Position numbers and translations under genes: made by a program. A model generated the notes under the pieces. That model was not told where the DNA came from and made no database searches. It saw only the letters and a list, made by a program, of their open reading frames with translations. Of a DNA stretch of 64,000 bases, positions 8,964 through 18,121 are shown one piece after another. Position 1 is the first letter of the stretch. Every line of letters begins with the position of its first letter. Location of the stretch: the NCBI GenBank assembly GCA_963811825.1, contig CAWESS010000029.1, positions 186,001-250,000 of the forward strand, read 5' to 3'. The DNA comes from Fodinibacter sp963811825. Lineage in GTDB: Bacteria > Actinomycetota > Actinomycetes > Actinomycetales > Dermatophilaceae.

Positions 8964-9899
8964 TCAGTCGGGTTCGACGACGGTGCCGAAGGTTCCCTCG
9001 ACGGCGTCGGTGATGTGGGTCAGGGAGGTGATGACGCTGCGCGCCCCACCACCCTCGACGAAACGGGCGGCAGCCGCGACCTTTGGCCCCATCGAGCCGG
9101 ACGCGAACTGGCCGTCGGCGGCGTGCGCCAGGATCTCGGACAGGCCGACGCGGGTGAGGTCGCGCTGGTGGTCGGTGCCCCAGTCGACGGCGGCATGGTC
9201 GACGTCGGTGGCGATGACGAGCACGTCAGCGGACAGGGTGCGGGCGAGCAGGGCTGCGGTGAGGTCCTTGTCGATGACCGCCTCCACCCCCCGCAGCCGG
9301 CCCTGCGCGTCGCGCACGACGGGGATGCCGCCACCGCCGGCCGCCACGACGACGTGGCCCGCGGCCAGCAGGGTGCGCAGCGCCGGCACGTCGAGCACCT
9401 CGAGCGGCTCGGGGGAGGCGACGACCCGGCGCCACCCCTTCTCGCCGCGGTCCTCCCACACCTGGCCGTGGTCGATCATGGGCTGCGCCTGCGCGTGGCT
9501 GAGGTAGCGACCGATCGGCTTGCTCGGGTGGGTGAACCCGGCGTCGTCGCGGTCGACGAGGGTCCGGGTGACGAGCGCTGCGACCGGCCGGCTCGCGCCA
9601 GCGGCCGCGAGGGCATCATCGAGGGCGTCGAGGATGGTGAAGCCGAGGGTGCCCTGCGTCTGCGCACCGCACCAGTCGAGCGGCACCGGCGGGACGACGT
9701 GGGCGGCGAGCTCGTTCTTCACGAGGAGGTTGCCGACCTGCGGGCCGTTGCCGTGGGTGATGACGAGCTCGTGTCCGGCCGCGACGAGGCGCGCGGCGGC
9801 CGTCATCGCGACCTCGACGGCGGCGATCTGGGCGGCTGGGGTGGCGGTGCCGTCGGGGGCCGTCATCGCGTTTCCGCCCAGGGCGAGCACGACTCGCAC
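8964..9899 (-). CDS. arcC: carbamate kinase
   Basis: Makes ATP, ammonia and CO2 from carbamoyl phosphate and ADP. The 311-residue protein begins VRVVLALGGNAM. It has the amino-acid-kinase motifs THGNGPQVG, WCGAQTQGTLG, VVAAGGGGIPVV with a following lysine (VIDKDL), and FASGSMGPKV. The GTG at 9899 follows GAGGAGG and fits the family's N-terminus. No arginine deiminase genes are near; instead it precedes the ring-opening amidohydrolase by 70 bases on the same strand. This suggests a catabolic carbamate kinase serving N-heterocycle breakdown, comparable to the AllK kinase of the oxamate pathway. Confidence 0.93.
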   Translation of the reverse strand: MRVVLALGGNAMTAPDGTATPAAQIAAVEVAMTAAARLVAAGHELVITHGNGPQVGNLLVKNELAAHVVPPVPLDWCGAQTQGTLGFTILDALDDALAAAGASRPVAALVTRTLVDRDDAGFTHPSKPIGRYLSHAQAQPMIDHGQVWEDRGEKGWRRVVASPEPLEVLDVPALRTLLAAGHVVVAAGGGGIPVVRDAQGRLRGVEAVIDKDLTAALLARTLSADVLVIATDVDHAAVDWGTDHQRDLTRVGLSEILAHAADGQFASGSMGPKVAAAARFVEGGGARSVITSLTHITDAVEGTFGTVVEPD

Positions 9900-10009
9900 G
9901 TCACGCCCTCCTCGACTGGCTCGGCTGCGCCCGGTGGTGCCCGGGGTCTCGACCCTAGGAGCCGAGGCACGGGCAGGCGTTGTCAGGACCTGCCCAACGG
10001 GGATGGCCG

Positions 10010-10020
10010 CGTTGGCAACT
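10010..10020. promoter_or_regulatory. candidate catabolic-regulon operator (CGTTGGCAACT)
   Basis: CGTTGGCAACT lies in the divergent region between the carbamate kinase gene (111 bases away) and the EamA transporter gene (26 bases before its ATG). The same core occurs before hyuA, the permease and the DUF2877 gene. A GGGCAGG/CCTGCCC inverted repeat at 9971-9995 lies next to it. Confidence 0.4.
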
Positions 10021-10045
10021 CTGCGAGTCTGCAAGGCTGTGCGCC

Positions 10046-10999
10046 ATGACCTCGCCTCGCACTGCTCGCCGCACTGCTGACCGCACCTGGCTCGTGGCGA
10101 TCGCCGCCTCGCTCTGGGGACTGTCGGCCCTGTGGCGTGGGCCCCTCGCGCGCGAGTACCCGGCCCTGGCCATCGTCTTCTGGGAACACCTCGTGCTCGT
10201 CGTGCTCGTCAGCCCGTGGATCGTCCCGGCGGTGCGCCGCGTGCTCGCCGCGAGCACCCGCACGAAGGTCAGCGTGCTCGTCATCGGCGCCGGCTCGTCG
10301 GCCCTCGCGACGACCCTGTTCACCGCGGCCTTCCGCCTCGGCGACCCCATCACGCCGCAGGTGCTCCAGAAGCTCCAGCCGCTCATCGCCATCGGGCTGG
10401 CGGCGCTCGTGCTGGGGGAGCGGCTGCGCCGCAGCTACGCCTACTTCGCGGTTCCGGCGATCGCCGGGGCCTGGCTGCTGGCGTTCGCCGACCCGCTGGG
10501 CGTGAGCGTCGCGAGTGCCCAGGCCGCCGGACTCGCCGTCGGGGCCGCGGCCCTGTGGGCGGCCGGAACCGTGCTCGGCCGGGCCGCGAGCGCCGAGCTG
10601 CGCTTCACCGACCTCACGGCGCTGCGCTTCACGGTGGGCCTGCTCACCCTGCTCGCGATCAGCGGCGTCACGTCGACGCCCCTGGCCATCGGCGTCGAGG
10701 CAGCGCCGAAGATCCTCCTGCTCGTGCTCTTCCCCGGGCTGCTCGCCCTCGTCCTGTACTACAAGGCCCTGGGCCACACCCCGGCGTCGAGGGCGACCCT
10801 GGCCGAGCTGACCTTCCCGCTCACCGCGGCCGTCGTCGGCATCGTGGCGTTCGACGCGAGCCTCACCGGGTCGCAGTGGCTCGGCTTCGCCATCGTCCTC
10901 GCCTCGGTCGTGGGGTTGGCCCTGCACGAGCAGCGCAGCAGCCGCCCGTCCGTGGCGGTGCCCGACGACGCGACCGAGGCGCTCACGCCCGCTCGCTGA
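10046..10999 (+). CDS. EamA/DMT-superfamily transporter
   Basis: A 317-residue inner-membrane protein with about ten hydrophobic segments in two repeats, as in EamA (RhaT-like) drug/metabolite transporters. Examples are WLVAIAASLWGLSALWRGPL at the start and a charged cytoplasmic tail. It is transcribed away from carbamate kinase across a shared intergenic region carrying the regulon-like motif, so it may export or import a pathway metabolite; that is inference. Start at 10046, where the basic leader SPRTARR begins; only a weak AAGG precedes it. Confidence 0.75.
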   Translation: MTSPRTARRTADRTWLVAIAASLWGLSALWRGPLAREYPALAIVFWEHLVLVVLVSPWIVPAVRRVLAASTRTKVSVLVIGAGSSALATTLFTAAFRLGDPITPQVLQKLQPLIAIGLAALVLGERLRRSYAYFAVPAIAGAWLLAFADPLGVSVASAQAAGLAVGAAALWAAGTVLGRAASAELRFTDLTALRFTVGLLTLLAISGVTSTPLAIGVEAAPKILLLVLFPGLLALVLYYKALGHTPASRATLAELTFPLTAAVVGIVAFDASLTGSQWLGFAIVLASVVGLALHEQRSSRPSVAVPDDATEALTPAR

Positions 11000-11000
11000 C

Positions 11001-11016
11001 CGGCATCCGGATGCCG
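11001..11016. terminator. palindrome made of two inverted GGATGCCG octamers
   Basis: CGGCATCC directly followed by GGATGCCG, a perfect 16-base palindrome starting just after the EamA stop codon. It lies between convergent genes. It may act as a terminator element although it has no loop, and it is one of the inverted octamer pairs discussed in the findings. Confidence 0.4.
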
Positions 11017-11033
11017 TGGCGTCGGTTCGCGCC

Positions 11034-12530
11034 CTACAGGGCGCGCCATCGCGCGTGGCGGGCGGCGAGCCGCTCGTCCGGGAGCAGGGCGACGAGCTCG
11101 CCGAGCTCGTGCCGGATCGCCTGAGCCATCCGGCGGCAGTAGGCCTCCGGCTCGTGCGCCGCATCCGGGTGCTCGGCGACGATCCGGTCGACGATGCCCG
11201 CCTCGAGCAGGTCGAGCGAGCGAACCCGCTGCTGCGCGGCCATCTCGGGTGCGCGGTCGGCGGTGCGGTGCAGGATCGCCGACGCACCCTCGGGCGGCAG
11301 CGGTGAGAGCCACGAGTGCTGGGCGCACACGACGCGGTCGGCCGGCATGAGCGCCAGCGCACCGCCACCCGTGCCCTGCCCGAGCAGGACGCAGACCGTC
11401 GGCACCGGGAGGACGACGAGCTCGGCCAGGCAGCGGGCGATCTCCCCGGCCATGCCGCCCTCCTCGGCCTCCTTCGACAGGGCAGCCCCCGCGGTGTCGA
11501 TGACGCTGACGAGCGGCAGCCCGAGCTCGGTCGCGAGCTTCATGCCGCGGCGGGCGACCCGCAGCCCCGACGGCCCGAGCGGTGCCTCGGCCCGCTCGGC
11601 GCGACGGTCCTGACCGAGGACGACGCACGGCATCCCGCCGAAGCGCGCGAGGGCGAGGAAGAGGCTGCGGTCCCACTCGCCGGCGCCCGTGCCGAACAGG
11701 GGCAGCACGTCGGTGGCGCCGAGCTTGAGCAGGGCGCGCACGCCGGGACGCTCGGGGTCGCGGGAGCGGGTGACCGACTCCCAGGCCGGCAGGTCGGGCA
11801 GCGGTTCGCGGGGCACCCCGGGCACCCGGCCGAGATCGCGGGGGCCGAGCACGAGGTCGAGGAAGCGGCCCGCGATGGGCGGCAGCGCCTCGACCGGCAT
11901 CACGGCATCGAGCAGGCCGTGGGCGTAGAGGTTCTCGGCGGTCTGGACGTCGGCGGGGAAGGGCTCGCCGTACAGCGCCTCGTAGACCCGGGCGCCGAGG
12001 AAGCCGATGGTCGCCCCGGGCTCGGCGACGGTGACGTGGCCGAGCGAGCCCCACGAGGCGAGGACCCCGCCGGTCGTCGGGTGGCGCAGGTAGGTGATGT
12101 ACGGCAGCTGCGCGGCCTTGAACGCGGCGACCGCACCGGAGATCTTGACCATCGTGACGAACGCCGGGGTGCCCTCCTGCATCCGGGTACCGCCGGATGC
12201 CGGGGCGGCGAAGAGGGGGAGCCTCTCGCGGGTGGCCCGCTCGAACGCGAGCGTGACCCGCTCGGCGGCAGCCCGCCCGATCGACCCGGCGAGGAAGGCG
12301 AACTCACCGACGACGACCGCGACGCGGTGCCCGTGGATGCGCCCCTCACCCGTGACGATCGACTCGTCGGTGCCAGCGCGCTCCGCCGCGGCGGCGAGCT
12401 CGAGGGCGTACGGGCTGTCGGGCTCGGTGACGTCGATGGGCGCCTCGTCCCACGAGGCGAACGTGCCCTCGTCGAGCACCGCTGCCAGCAGCTCGCGGGC
12501 ACCGGGCGGCGGCGAGGCTCGCTCGCTCAT
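11034..12530 (-). CDS. carboxyl transferase, fused beta+alpha type (AccD/AccA-like)
   Basis: A 498-residue protein with two crotonase-fold carboxyltransferase halves. The first has SGGTRMQEGTPAFVTMVK and LRHPTTGGVLASWGS, as in AccD/MdcD. The second has SVIDTAGAALSKEAEEGGMAGEIAR and GQGTGGGALALMPADRV, as in AccA/MdcE. No N-terminal zinc-finger cysteines are seen and no biotin carboxylase or carrier gene is nearby. It overlaps the stop of the CoA-transferase gene by 4 bases and so is its translational partner. Possible roles are acyl-CoA carboxylation or, by analogy with malonate decarboxylase MdcD/E, decarboxylation of malonyl-CoA; the latter fits the region but is inference. Confidence 0.75.
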   Translation of the reverse strand: MSERASPPPGARELLAAVLDEGTFASWDEAPIDVTEPDSPYALELAAAAERAGTDESIVTGEGRIHGHRVAVVVGEFAFLAGSIGRAAAERVTLAFERATRERLPLFAAPASGGTRMQEGTPAFVTMVKISGAVAAFKAAQLPYITYLRHPTTGGVLASWGSLGHVTVAEPGATIGFLGARVYEALYGEPFPADVQTAENLYAHGLLDAVMPVEALPPIAGRFLDLVLGPRDLGRVPGVPREPLPDLPAWESVTRSRDPERPGVRALLKLGATDVLPLFGTGAGEWDRSLFLALARFGGMPCVVLGQDRRAERAEAPLGPSGLRVARRGMKLATELGLPLVSVIDTAGAALSKEAEEGGMAGEIARCLAELVVLPVPTVCVLLGQGTGGGALALMPADRVVCAQHSWLSPLPPEGASAILHRTADRAPEMAAQQRVRSLDLLEAGIVDRIVAEHPDAAHEPEAYCRRMAQAIRHELGELVALLPDERLAARHARWRAL

Positions 12531-13720
12531 GGTGAGCCCGCGGCATCCGCCGCGTCCTGCTCGTCGAGCCAGGCCCGCACGCTCTCGTTGTGCTCGCCGA
12601 GCAGGGGTGGGTGCAGGTGTTCGCTGCGGCCACCCGCGAAGGCGTTGTCGTCCAGGCGAATCGGCGGGCCGGGGATCTCGATCTCGCCGAGCACCGGATG
12701 GTCGACGTCGATGACGAGGCCCTGGCTGCGGGTCTGCTCCCAGTCGTAGACGCGGTCGAGGGTGCGCACCTCACCCGCGGGGATGCCGAGCTCGGCCAGC
12801 CGGGCCATCAGGGTGGCGTGCGGGATGTCGGCGAAGGCCGTGTTGAGCGTCTCGATGACCTGGTCGCGGTTGCCGACGCGCTCGCGGTTGGTCGCGAACC
12901 CCGGGGCGAGCGGGTCGAGGCCGAACCCCTCGGCCAGCTTCTGCCACAGGCCCTCGCTGCCGCAGGAGAGCTGGATCATGCCGTCGGCGCAGGTGAACAG
13001 GCCGTAGGGGCAGATCGACGGGTGGTGGTTGCCACCGGCTTGGCCGACCTCGCCCGCCACCGTGTAGCGGGTGCCCTGGAAGGCGTGGACCCCGACGATC
13101 GAGGCGAGCAGCGAGGTGCGCACGACGCGGCCCCTGCCCGTGCGGTTGCGCTCGTGCAGCGCAGCGACCACGCCGTAGGCGCCGTACATGCCGGCGAGGA
13201 GGTCGCCGATCGGCACCCCGACCCGCTGGGGGTGGTCGGGGTCGGCGCCGGTGAGGGACATGAGGCCGCCCTCGCCCTGGGCGATCTGGTCGTAGCCGGC
13301 GCGCCCGCCCTCGGGGCCGTCGTGGCCGAACCCGCTGATGGAGAGCAGGATCAGCCCGGGGTTGAGCTCGTGGAGGTGCTCGACGGTGAACCCGAGCCGG
13401 TCGAGCACGCCGGGGCGGAAGTTCTCGAGCAGCACGTCGGCGTGGGTGACGAGCCGGGCGAGGGTGGCCCGGCCGTCGTCGGACTTGAGGTCGAGGGTGA
13501 CCGACTCCTTGTTGCGGTTGCACGACAGGAAGTAGGTCGACACCGGGTCGTCCTCGGGCCCGACGAAGGGCGGGCCCCAGCCGCGCGACTCGTCGCCGGT
13601 GCCGGGGCTCTCGACCTTGATGACGCGCGCCCCCATGTCGCCGAGCATCATCCCGCAGTGGGGTCCGGCCAGGGCACGCGTGAGGTCGATGACGACGACG
13701 TCGTCGAGGGGTCCACTCAT
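12527..13720 (-). CDS. class III CoA-transferase (CaiB/BaiF family)
   Basis: Moves CoA between carboxylic acids in the cytosol. The 397 residues include VVVIDLTRALAGPHCGMMLGDMGARVIKVE at the start (Rossmann-like half), LLENFRPGVLDRLGF, the catalytic aspartate in GVPIGDLLAGMYG, and the usual small C-terminal domain. It is the first gene of a two-gene unit with the carboxyltransferase, sharing ATGA. Candidate acids are malonate or another dicarboxylate from ring degradation. A partial GCCAAC half-site of the proposed operator lies just upstream (13724-13730). Confidence 0.85.
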   Translation of the reverse strand: MSGPLDDVVVIDLTRALAGPHCGMMLGDMGARVIKVESPGTGDESRGWGPPFVGPEDDPVSTYFLSCNRNKESVTLDLKSDDGRATLARLVTHADVLLENFRPGVLDRLGFTVEHLHELNPGLILLSISGFGHDGPEGGRAGYDQIAQGEGGLMSLTGADPDHPQRVGVPIGDLLAGMYGAYGVVAALHERNRTGRGRVVRTSLLASIVGVHAFQGTRYTVAGEVGQAGGNHHPSICPYGLFTCADGMIQLSCGSEGLWQKLAEGFGLDPLAPGFATNRERVGNRDQVIETLNTAFADIPHATLMARLAELGIPAGEVRTLDRVYDWEQTRSQGLVIDVDHPVLGEIEIPGPPIRLDDNAFAGGRSEHLHPPLLGEHNESVRAWLDEQDAADAAGSP

Positions 13721-13871
13721 GTCGCCAACCTAGCCACGCGGCATCCGGCACCGTTCGGCAGGCCGGGCCGTCATTGCCGGTGGACGGCTGTCAGGTTGTG
13801 CCAGCCGCCGTCGACGTCCGCCCGGTCAGGGGAGTGCCCTGCCGACGTCGCCGAGGTGCCGTCGAGGCGTC

Positions 13872-14222
13872 TCAGCCGCTCGTCGCGTCGAGGTGCTGGA
13901 GCAGGTCGTGCGCCGCGAGCTCGACCTTCTTGTGGCGCCACTCACCGGCGCGGTAGACACATGCGATGAGGGCGCTGCGGTGCACCCGACGGAGGTCGCC
14001 GACGACGAACGCATAGCGGCCCTTGGTCTCGTCGGTGGCCCCCTTGGTGAGCCCGAGGTGCCACGCGGCGTACTCGTCCCACGAGTGGCGCTCGAGGTAG
14101 GCGTTCTCGGCTGCCGCGTCCGGCTGTACGTCACCCCAGTCGCTGTCGAGGACGTACTGGTGCTTGTCGATGAGGTCGCGCGCGTGGGCGACGGCCGCCT
14201 GGTTCACGTCGTACTCAGCCAT
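13872..14222 (-). CDS. conserved actinobacterial hypothetical protein
   Basis: A 116-residue cytosolic protein, MAEYDVNQAAVAHARDLID, with no signal or membrane segment. The middle part (SWDEYAAWHLGLTKGA, YAFVVGDLRRVHRSALIAC) and the end YRAGEWRHKKVELAAHDLL are highly charged and aromatic. I recognise it as a type widespread in actinobacteria without known function. It is followed by no obvious partner; the membrane protein gene upstream ends 26 bases before its start. Confidence 0.7.
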   Translation of the reverse strand: MAEYDVNQAAVAHARDLIDKHQYVLDSDWGDVQPDAAAENAYLERHSWDEYAAWHLGLTKGATDETKGRYAFVVGDLRRVHRSALIACVYRAGEWRHKKVELAAHDLLQHLDATSG

Positions 14223-14248
14223 CACCCCAGTGTGGCCTCGTCGCGCGC

Positions 14249-14740
14249 TCAGGTGGGCTCTTCGGTGCGCTCGCGTGTCATGAACTCCCAGGCGACGGCG
14301 TGCGCGATGGCGACGAGCAGGATGAGCATCGTCGCCTCGGCCTGCAGGGGCGTGAGCCCGACGGTCCGGGCGATCTCCGGGGCCACCCCGACGACGGCGA
14401 TGACGGCGTAGATCACCGCGCTGGCCCACCACAGGCGGGCGAACACCCCGGCATCCGGGTCGTCGCGGGCGGCTCGCAGCAGGCGCACCGTTCCGAGGGC
14501 GCCGGCGGCCGCGATGATGACGAAGCTCGAGCGCCAGAACGCCGGCACCTCGGCGCCGCCCACCTGGGCGAACAGCCCCATGAGCGCGGGCAGGAGGAAG
14601 GAGAGGTAGATCGCGCCGACGCGGCGGCGGGTCGGCGGGTCGCGCAGCCACGGTCGGTTGCGCTCGACCACGGTCCACCAGAGCCCGACGAGGGTGAAAC
14701 AGGTCGCGGAGAAGAGCGCGTAGAAGGTGCTGACGTCCAC
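14249..14740 (-). CDS. small integral membrane protein, unknown
   Basis: 163 residues with four hydrophobic stretches, near residues 5-23, 45-65, 75-92 and 105-150. The GTG at 14740 (VDVSTFYALF) follows GAGGAGG at good spacing. No motif links it to a known enzyme or transporter. It probably shares a transcript with the 116-residue hypothetical gene 26 bases downstream. Confidence 0.65.
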   Translation of the reverse strand: MDVSTFYALFSATCFTLVGLWWTVVERNRPWLRDPPTRRRVGAIYLSFLLPALMGLFAQVGGAEVPAFWRSSFVIIAAAGALGTVRLLRAARDDPDAGVFARLWWASAVIYAVIAVVGVAPEIARTVGLTPLQAEATMLILLVAIAHAVAWEFMTRERTEEPT

Positions 14741-14807
14741 GGGGCCTCCTCGTCGGGTGTCGCCCAGTATGGCCGGGGTGCACCCGCGGGGCCATGCCCT
14801 GCCCGCG

Positions 14808-15284
14808 TCAGTAGGCCGTGCGGTCGATCCGGGCCCGCCACGCGTCGAAGGGCTCCTCCGAGCGCGTCGTCGGGTGGTGTTCTCGGCGCAGCGGCCACGC
14901 GCCGGCATCGGGTGCGGCGGCGAACAACGAGTGGAAGGCCGAGTCGTCGAAGCCCGCCGAGGCTGCGGCGTGGCGGTCCGCGGCGAAGACGACGGCATCC
15001 AACCGCGCCCACAGCGACGAGGCGAGGCAGAGGGGACACGGCTCGCACGAGGCGTAGACCGTCGCGCCGACGAGCGCGAAGTCGCCGACGGCCCGACAGG
15101 CGTTCCTGATGGCGACGACCTCGGCGTGCGCGGTCGGGTCGAGGTCGGCGGTGACCCGGTTCGCACCCTCACCGAGCACCACGCCGTCGCGCACGACCAC
15201 TGCGCCGAAGGGCCCGCCGTCGCGCGCGACGTTCGCCGTCGCGAGGTCCACCGCGCGGTCCAGCCAGGTCTGTTGGTCGCCCAC
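14808..15284 (-). CDS. guaD: nucleoside/guanine deaminase
   Basis: Zinc-dependent deaminase of the CDA fold, 158 residues. TAHAEVVAIRNAC supplies His and catalytic Glu, and SCEPCPLCLAS the two zinc cysteines. The C-terminal ADRHAAASAGFDDSAFHSLF closely follows the pattern of guanine deaminases, whose C-terminus covers the neighbouring active site, rather than tRNA adenosine deaminases. It would convert guanine to xanthine, fitting a purine/pyrimidine salvage and breakdown region. The GTG at 15284 follows GGGGGT and lies 35 bases after the upstream NmrA-like gene. tRNA deaminase is the main alternative. Confidence 0.75.
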   Translation of the reverse strand: MGDQQTWLDRAVDLATANVARDGGPFGAVVVRDGVVLGEGANRVTADLDPTAHAEVVAIRNACRAVGDFALVGATVYASCEPCPLCLASSLWARLDAVVFAADRHAAASAGFDDSAFHSLFAAAPDAGAWPLRREHHPTTRSEEPFDAWRARIDRTAY

Positions 15285-15319
15285 CCCCGCATCCTGCCAC
15301 CGGGCTCGGCCGTGCGGGC

Positions 15320-16157
15320 TCAGAGCGAGCGGGCCACGGCTTGGGCCCAGGTGGTGGGCAGCCGTCCGAGCGCAGCCGTGAGTGCCGTCGGGTCGCCGAC
15401 CAGGCCGTCCTCGTCGTACGGCCCGGAACATCGCGACGAGCGACTCCCGAGCAGCATCGGCCAGCCCGGCGCCCGGGCCGCGCAGCCACGCGTCGATCGG
15501 GATCTCGCGAACCGCCACGGCTCGCCCCAGCACCGCGGCCGCCTGGTCGGCGATCTGGCGCGTGGTCAGCGGTTCCGGGCCCGCGAGGTCGTGGGAATCG
15601 CCGCCGGCAGCGGGATCGAGGAGCACCGACGCCGCGACCTCGGCGACGTCCCCCAGGTCGACGTTCGTGAACGGCGCATCGAGGGAGTAGGGCACCGAGA
15701 CGACGCCGGCGCCCGCCTGGCCGAGGAGGTTCTGGTGGTAGGCGGCCGGGCGCAGCACGACGAGTCGGCCCCCGAGTGCCTGTCGCAGCAGCGCCTCGGC
15801 CTCGGCCTTGCGCTGGTGGTGCGGCATCCGGGGGTCGTCGGGGTGGAGCACCGAGTGGAAGACGAGCCGGGGCAGGCCGACGGATGCCGCGGCACTCGCC
15901 ACGCGCGCCGCCATGCCCACCTCGTCGGGGTGCACGTTGGGCGCGAGGTGGTAGGCGGCCCGCACACCGGTGAGCGCGGTCGCCAAGCCCACGCCGGTCT
16001 CGAGGTCGACGGCGACCGGCTCGGTCCCGGCGGGCGCGGCGTCCTCGCGGCCGGCCCGCACCGCGGCCCGGACCGGGACCCCCCGAGCCAGCACGGCCGC
16101 GGCGACGGCGCGCCCGGTCTTTCCGGTCGCGCCGATGACGAGAACCGGGGCGCTCAC
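15320..16157 (-). CDS. NmrA/NAD(P)H-binding SDR-like protein, frameshifted near its end
   Basis: Starts MSAPVLVIGATGKTGRAV, the GxxGxxG dinucleotide motif of atypical short-chain dehydrogenases of the NmrA/NAD(P)-binding group. VFHSVLHPDDP, RPAAYHQN and FTNVDLGDVAEVAA follow as in that family. A one-base frame change near 15420 separates the last 33 residues, which end at the stop at 15320; uncorrected, the frame runs on through the deaminase gene. Its ATG overlaps the stop of hyuB by 4 bases, so it is translationally coupled to the hydantoinase operon. Substrate unknown. Confidence 0.7.
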
Positions 16158-18121
16158 ACCCAGTCGACCTCGGCGGACGTCGCCCCACCGGACAGCGCCG
16201 TGTACCCGGGGCCGCGGTCGAAGAACGGCTGCTCGCCCCGCTCCGCGCGCACGGTGGCGCGCACGGCATCCGAGGCCGCGACATCGATGACCGGCTCGTC
16301 CTTGGCGCCGGATGCGACGACGCCGTAGTCGGTGAGGGCACCGGCGAACGACACCTTGCCCCAGCGCAGGTCGCGCTCGACCTCGGCGTACGGGCGTTCC
16401 AGGGGGTCGCCCCAGCCGCCGCCGCCGGTCGTGCGGATGCGGATGACCTCACCCGCGGTCACGGGCTCGGCATCGGCGAGGGCGTCGATCACGCGCTCGT
16501 TGGGGCCGCCGACGTCGACGGTGACCTCGAACGGCATCCCGGCCTTGCCACCCTTGACCCCCCAGCACGCGAGGATCGAGCGGTCGGCGATGGACATGAA
16601 GTGCCCGTCGCGCAGCATCCGGATGTGCTTCTCGTAGCCGAGGCCACCGCGGTGGCGACCGGCGCCCCCGGAGTCGACAGCCAGGCCGAGCCGCTCGACG
16701 ATGAACGGGAAACGGCTCTCGGTGAACTCGGTGGGCAGGTTGCGGCTGTCGGGCACGACGTGGATGGTGTCCTCGCCGTCGGCGTAGTAGCGCCCGCCCG
16801 AGCCGCCGCCGAGCACCTCGCGCATGAGGTAGTCGTTGCCGTCGCGGTCCTTGCCGTAGACGCCGGTGTAGCGGATCGTCTCCTGGTCGGCCGGCATCCG
16901 GCCGTCGACCGCCTTGGCGACGACGCCGGCGAGCACGCCGAGCAGCCGCAGGATGACGAACGTGCGGGCGTTGGTCGGCGCCGGGTAGATCGGCGTGAGC
17001 AGGGTGCCCTTCTCGGGGAAGCGCATCTCGATGAGCGGCACGATGCCCTCGTTGACGTCGAGCTCGGCCATGCGTTCAGGGGTGTCGGCCAGGTTGCGCA
17101 GGATCGGCGCCAGCCACTTCTTGAGGAAGTTGCCGCCGACGTAGTCGCCGCAGTGGTTGATCGGGCCCTTGGCCTGCGGGCCGGTGCCGGTGAAGTCGAT
17201 GATCAGCCGCGGCCCGCCGTCGCCCGGCCCGGGGCCGCCGGTCGAGGCCTTGGTCAGGGTGATCCGCTGGGTGTGCAGCTGCGGCTCGTCGACGCCGTCG
17301 TGCTCGGCGTAGTCCTCCCAGACGTAGGTGCCGTCGGGGATCTTGCCGAGGATCTCGCGGCGGTAGGTCTCCGTCGACGCGTCGAGGATCGCGTCGAAGG
17401 CCGTCTCGATCGTCTCGCGCCCGTAGCGGGCGAACAGCTCGGACAGTCGCCGGGCCCCCATGAGGCACGCGGAGCACTCGGCGTCGAGGTCGGCGGCGAG
17501 GCTGTCCGGCATCCGGGAGTTGCGCGTCATGATCCGCAGCGCGGCGAGGTTCGGCACGCCGGCGTCCCACAGCCTGATCGGGGGGACCGACAGGCCCTCC
17601 TCGAACACGGTGCGCGCGTTGCTCGGCATCGAGCCGGGCACGGCTCCACCGATGTCGTCGTGGTGCCCGAAGGCCTGCACGAACGCCACGACCTCGCCGT
17701 CGTGGAAGACCGGCACGGTGACGCACAGGTCGGGCAGGTGGCCGATGCCGCCCTCCGACTCGTACACGTCGTTGTGGAAGAAGACGTCCCCCTCGCGCAT
17801 CTCGGACAGCGGGAAGTCGCGGGCGATCGGGTGCACGAGCGCGGAGTACGAGCGGCCGGTGAGCTTGCGCAGCTGGCGGTCGTGGATGCCGGCGCGGAAG
17901 TCGTGCGCGTCGCGGATCATCGGGCTGCGGCTCGTGCGGGCGATGGCCGTCTCGACCTCCATCTCGACGCTGGCCAGGGTGCCCTGGACGATCTCGACGA
18001 GGATCGGGTCGACGGTGCTCCCGGGTTCGGTCAGCCGGTTGCCGTGCTCGTAGGACGTGGGCAGGCCGGCGGGGTTCGCCGGGGCCGCGGCCAGGTAGGC
18101 CGGGTCGGTCGCCGTGCTCAT
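16154..18121 (-). CDS. hyuB: hydantoinase B / 5-oxoprolinase-type beta subunit
   Basis: The 655-residue partner of HyuA in ATP-dependent opening of cyclic amides such as N-methylhydantoin or 5-oxoproline. Visible features are VDPILVEIVQGTLASVEMEVE at the start, EGDVFFHNDVYESEGGIGHLPD, FGHHDDIGGAVPGS, GGDYVGGN-like CGDYVGGNFLKK and the glycine-rich SGGAGRHRGGLGYE and TTGGGGWGDPLERP near the end. All are hallmarks of the HyuB family. It begins inside the last codon of hyuA (ATGA overlap) and ends overlapping the NmrA-like start. Exact substrate unknown. Confidence 0.9.
   Translation of the reverse strand: MSTATDPAYLAAAPANPAGLPTSYEHGNRLTEPGSTVDPILVEIVQGTLASVEMEVETAIARTSRSPMIRDAHDFRAGIHDRQLRKLTGRSYSALVHPIARDFPLSEMREGDVFFHNDVYESEGGIGHLPDLCVTVPVFHDGEVVAFVQAFGHHDDIGGAVPGSMPSNARTVFEEGLSVPPIRLWDAGVPNLAALRIMTRNSRMPDSLAADLDAECSACLMGARRLSELFARYGRETIETAFDAILDASTETYRREILGKIPDGTYVWEDYAEHDGVDEPQLHTQRITLTKASTGGPGPGDGGPRLIIDFTGTGPQAKGPINHCGDYVGGNFLKKWLAPILRNLADTPERMAELDVNEGIVPLIEMRFPEKGTLLTPIYPAPTNARTFVILRLLGVLAGVVAKAVDGRMPADQETIRYTGVYGKDRDGNDYLMREVLGGGSGGRYYADGEDTIHVVPDSRNLPTEFTESRFPFIVERLGLAVDSGGAGRHRGGLGYEKHIRMLRDGHFMSIADRSILACWGVKGGKAGMPFEVTVDVGGPNERVIDALADAEPVTAGEVIRIRTTGGGGWGDPLERPYAEVERDLRWGKVSFAGALTDYGVVASGAKDEPVIDVAASDAVRATVRAERGEQPFFDRGPGYTALSGGATSAEVDWV

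Noticed and set aside
14727..16328. Long open frames on the plus strand opposite the deaminase, NmrA and hyuB genes
   Set aside because: Composition and codon use are those of a GC-rich antisense strand; no family motif is seen, and the opposite strand has well-supported genes.
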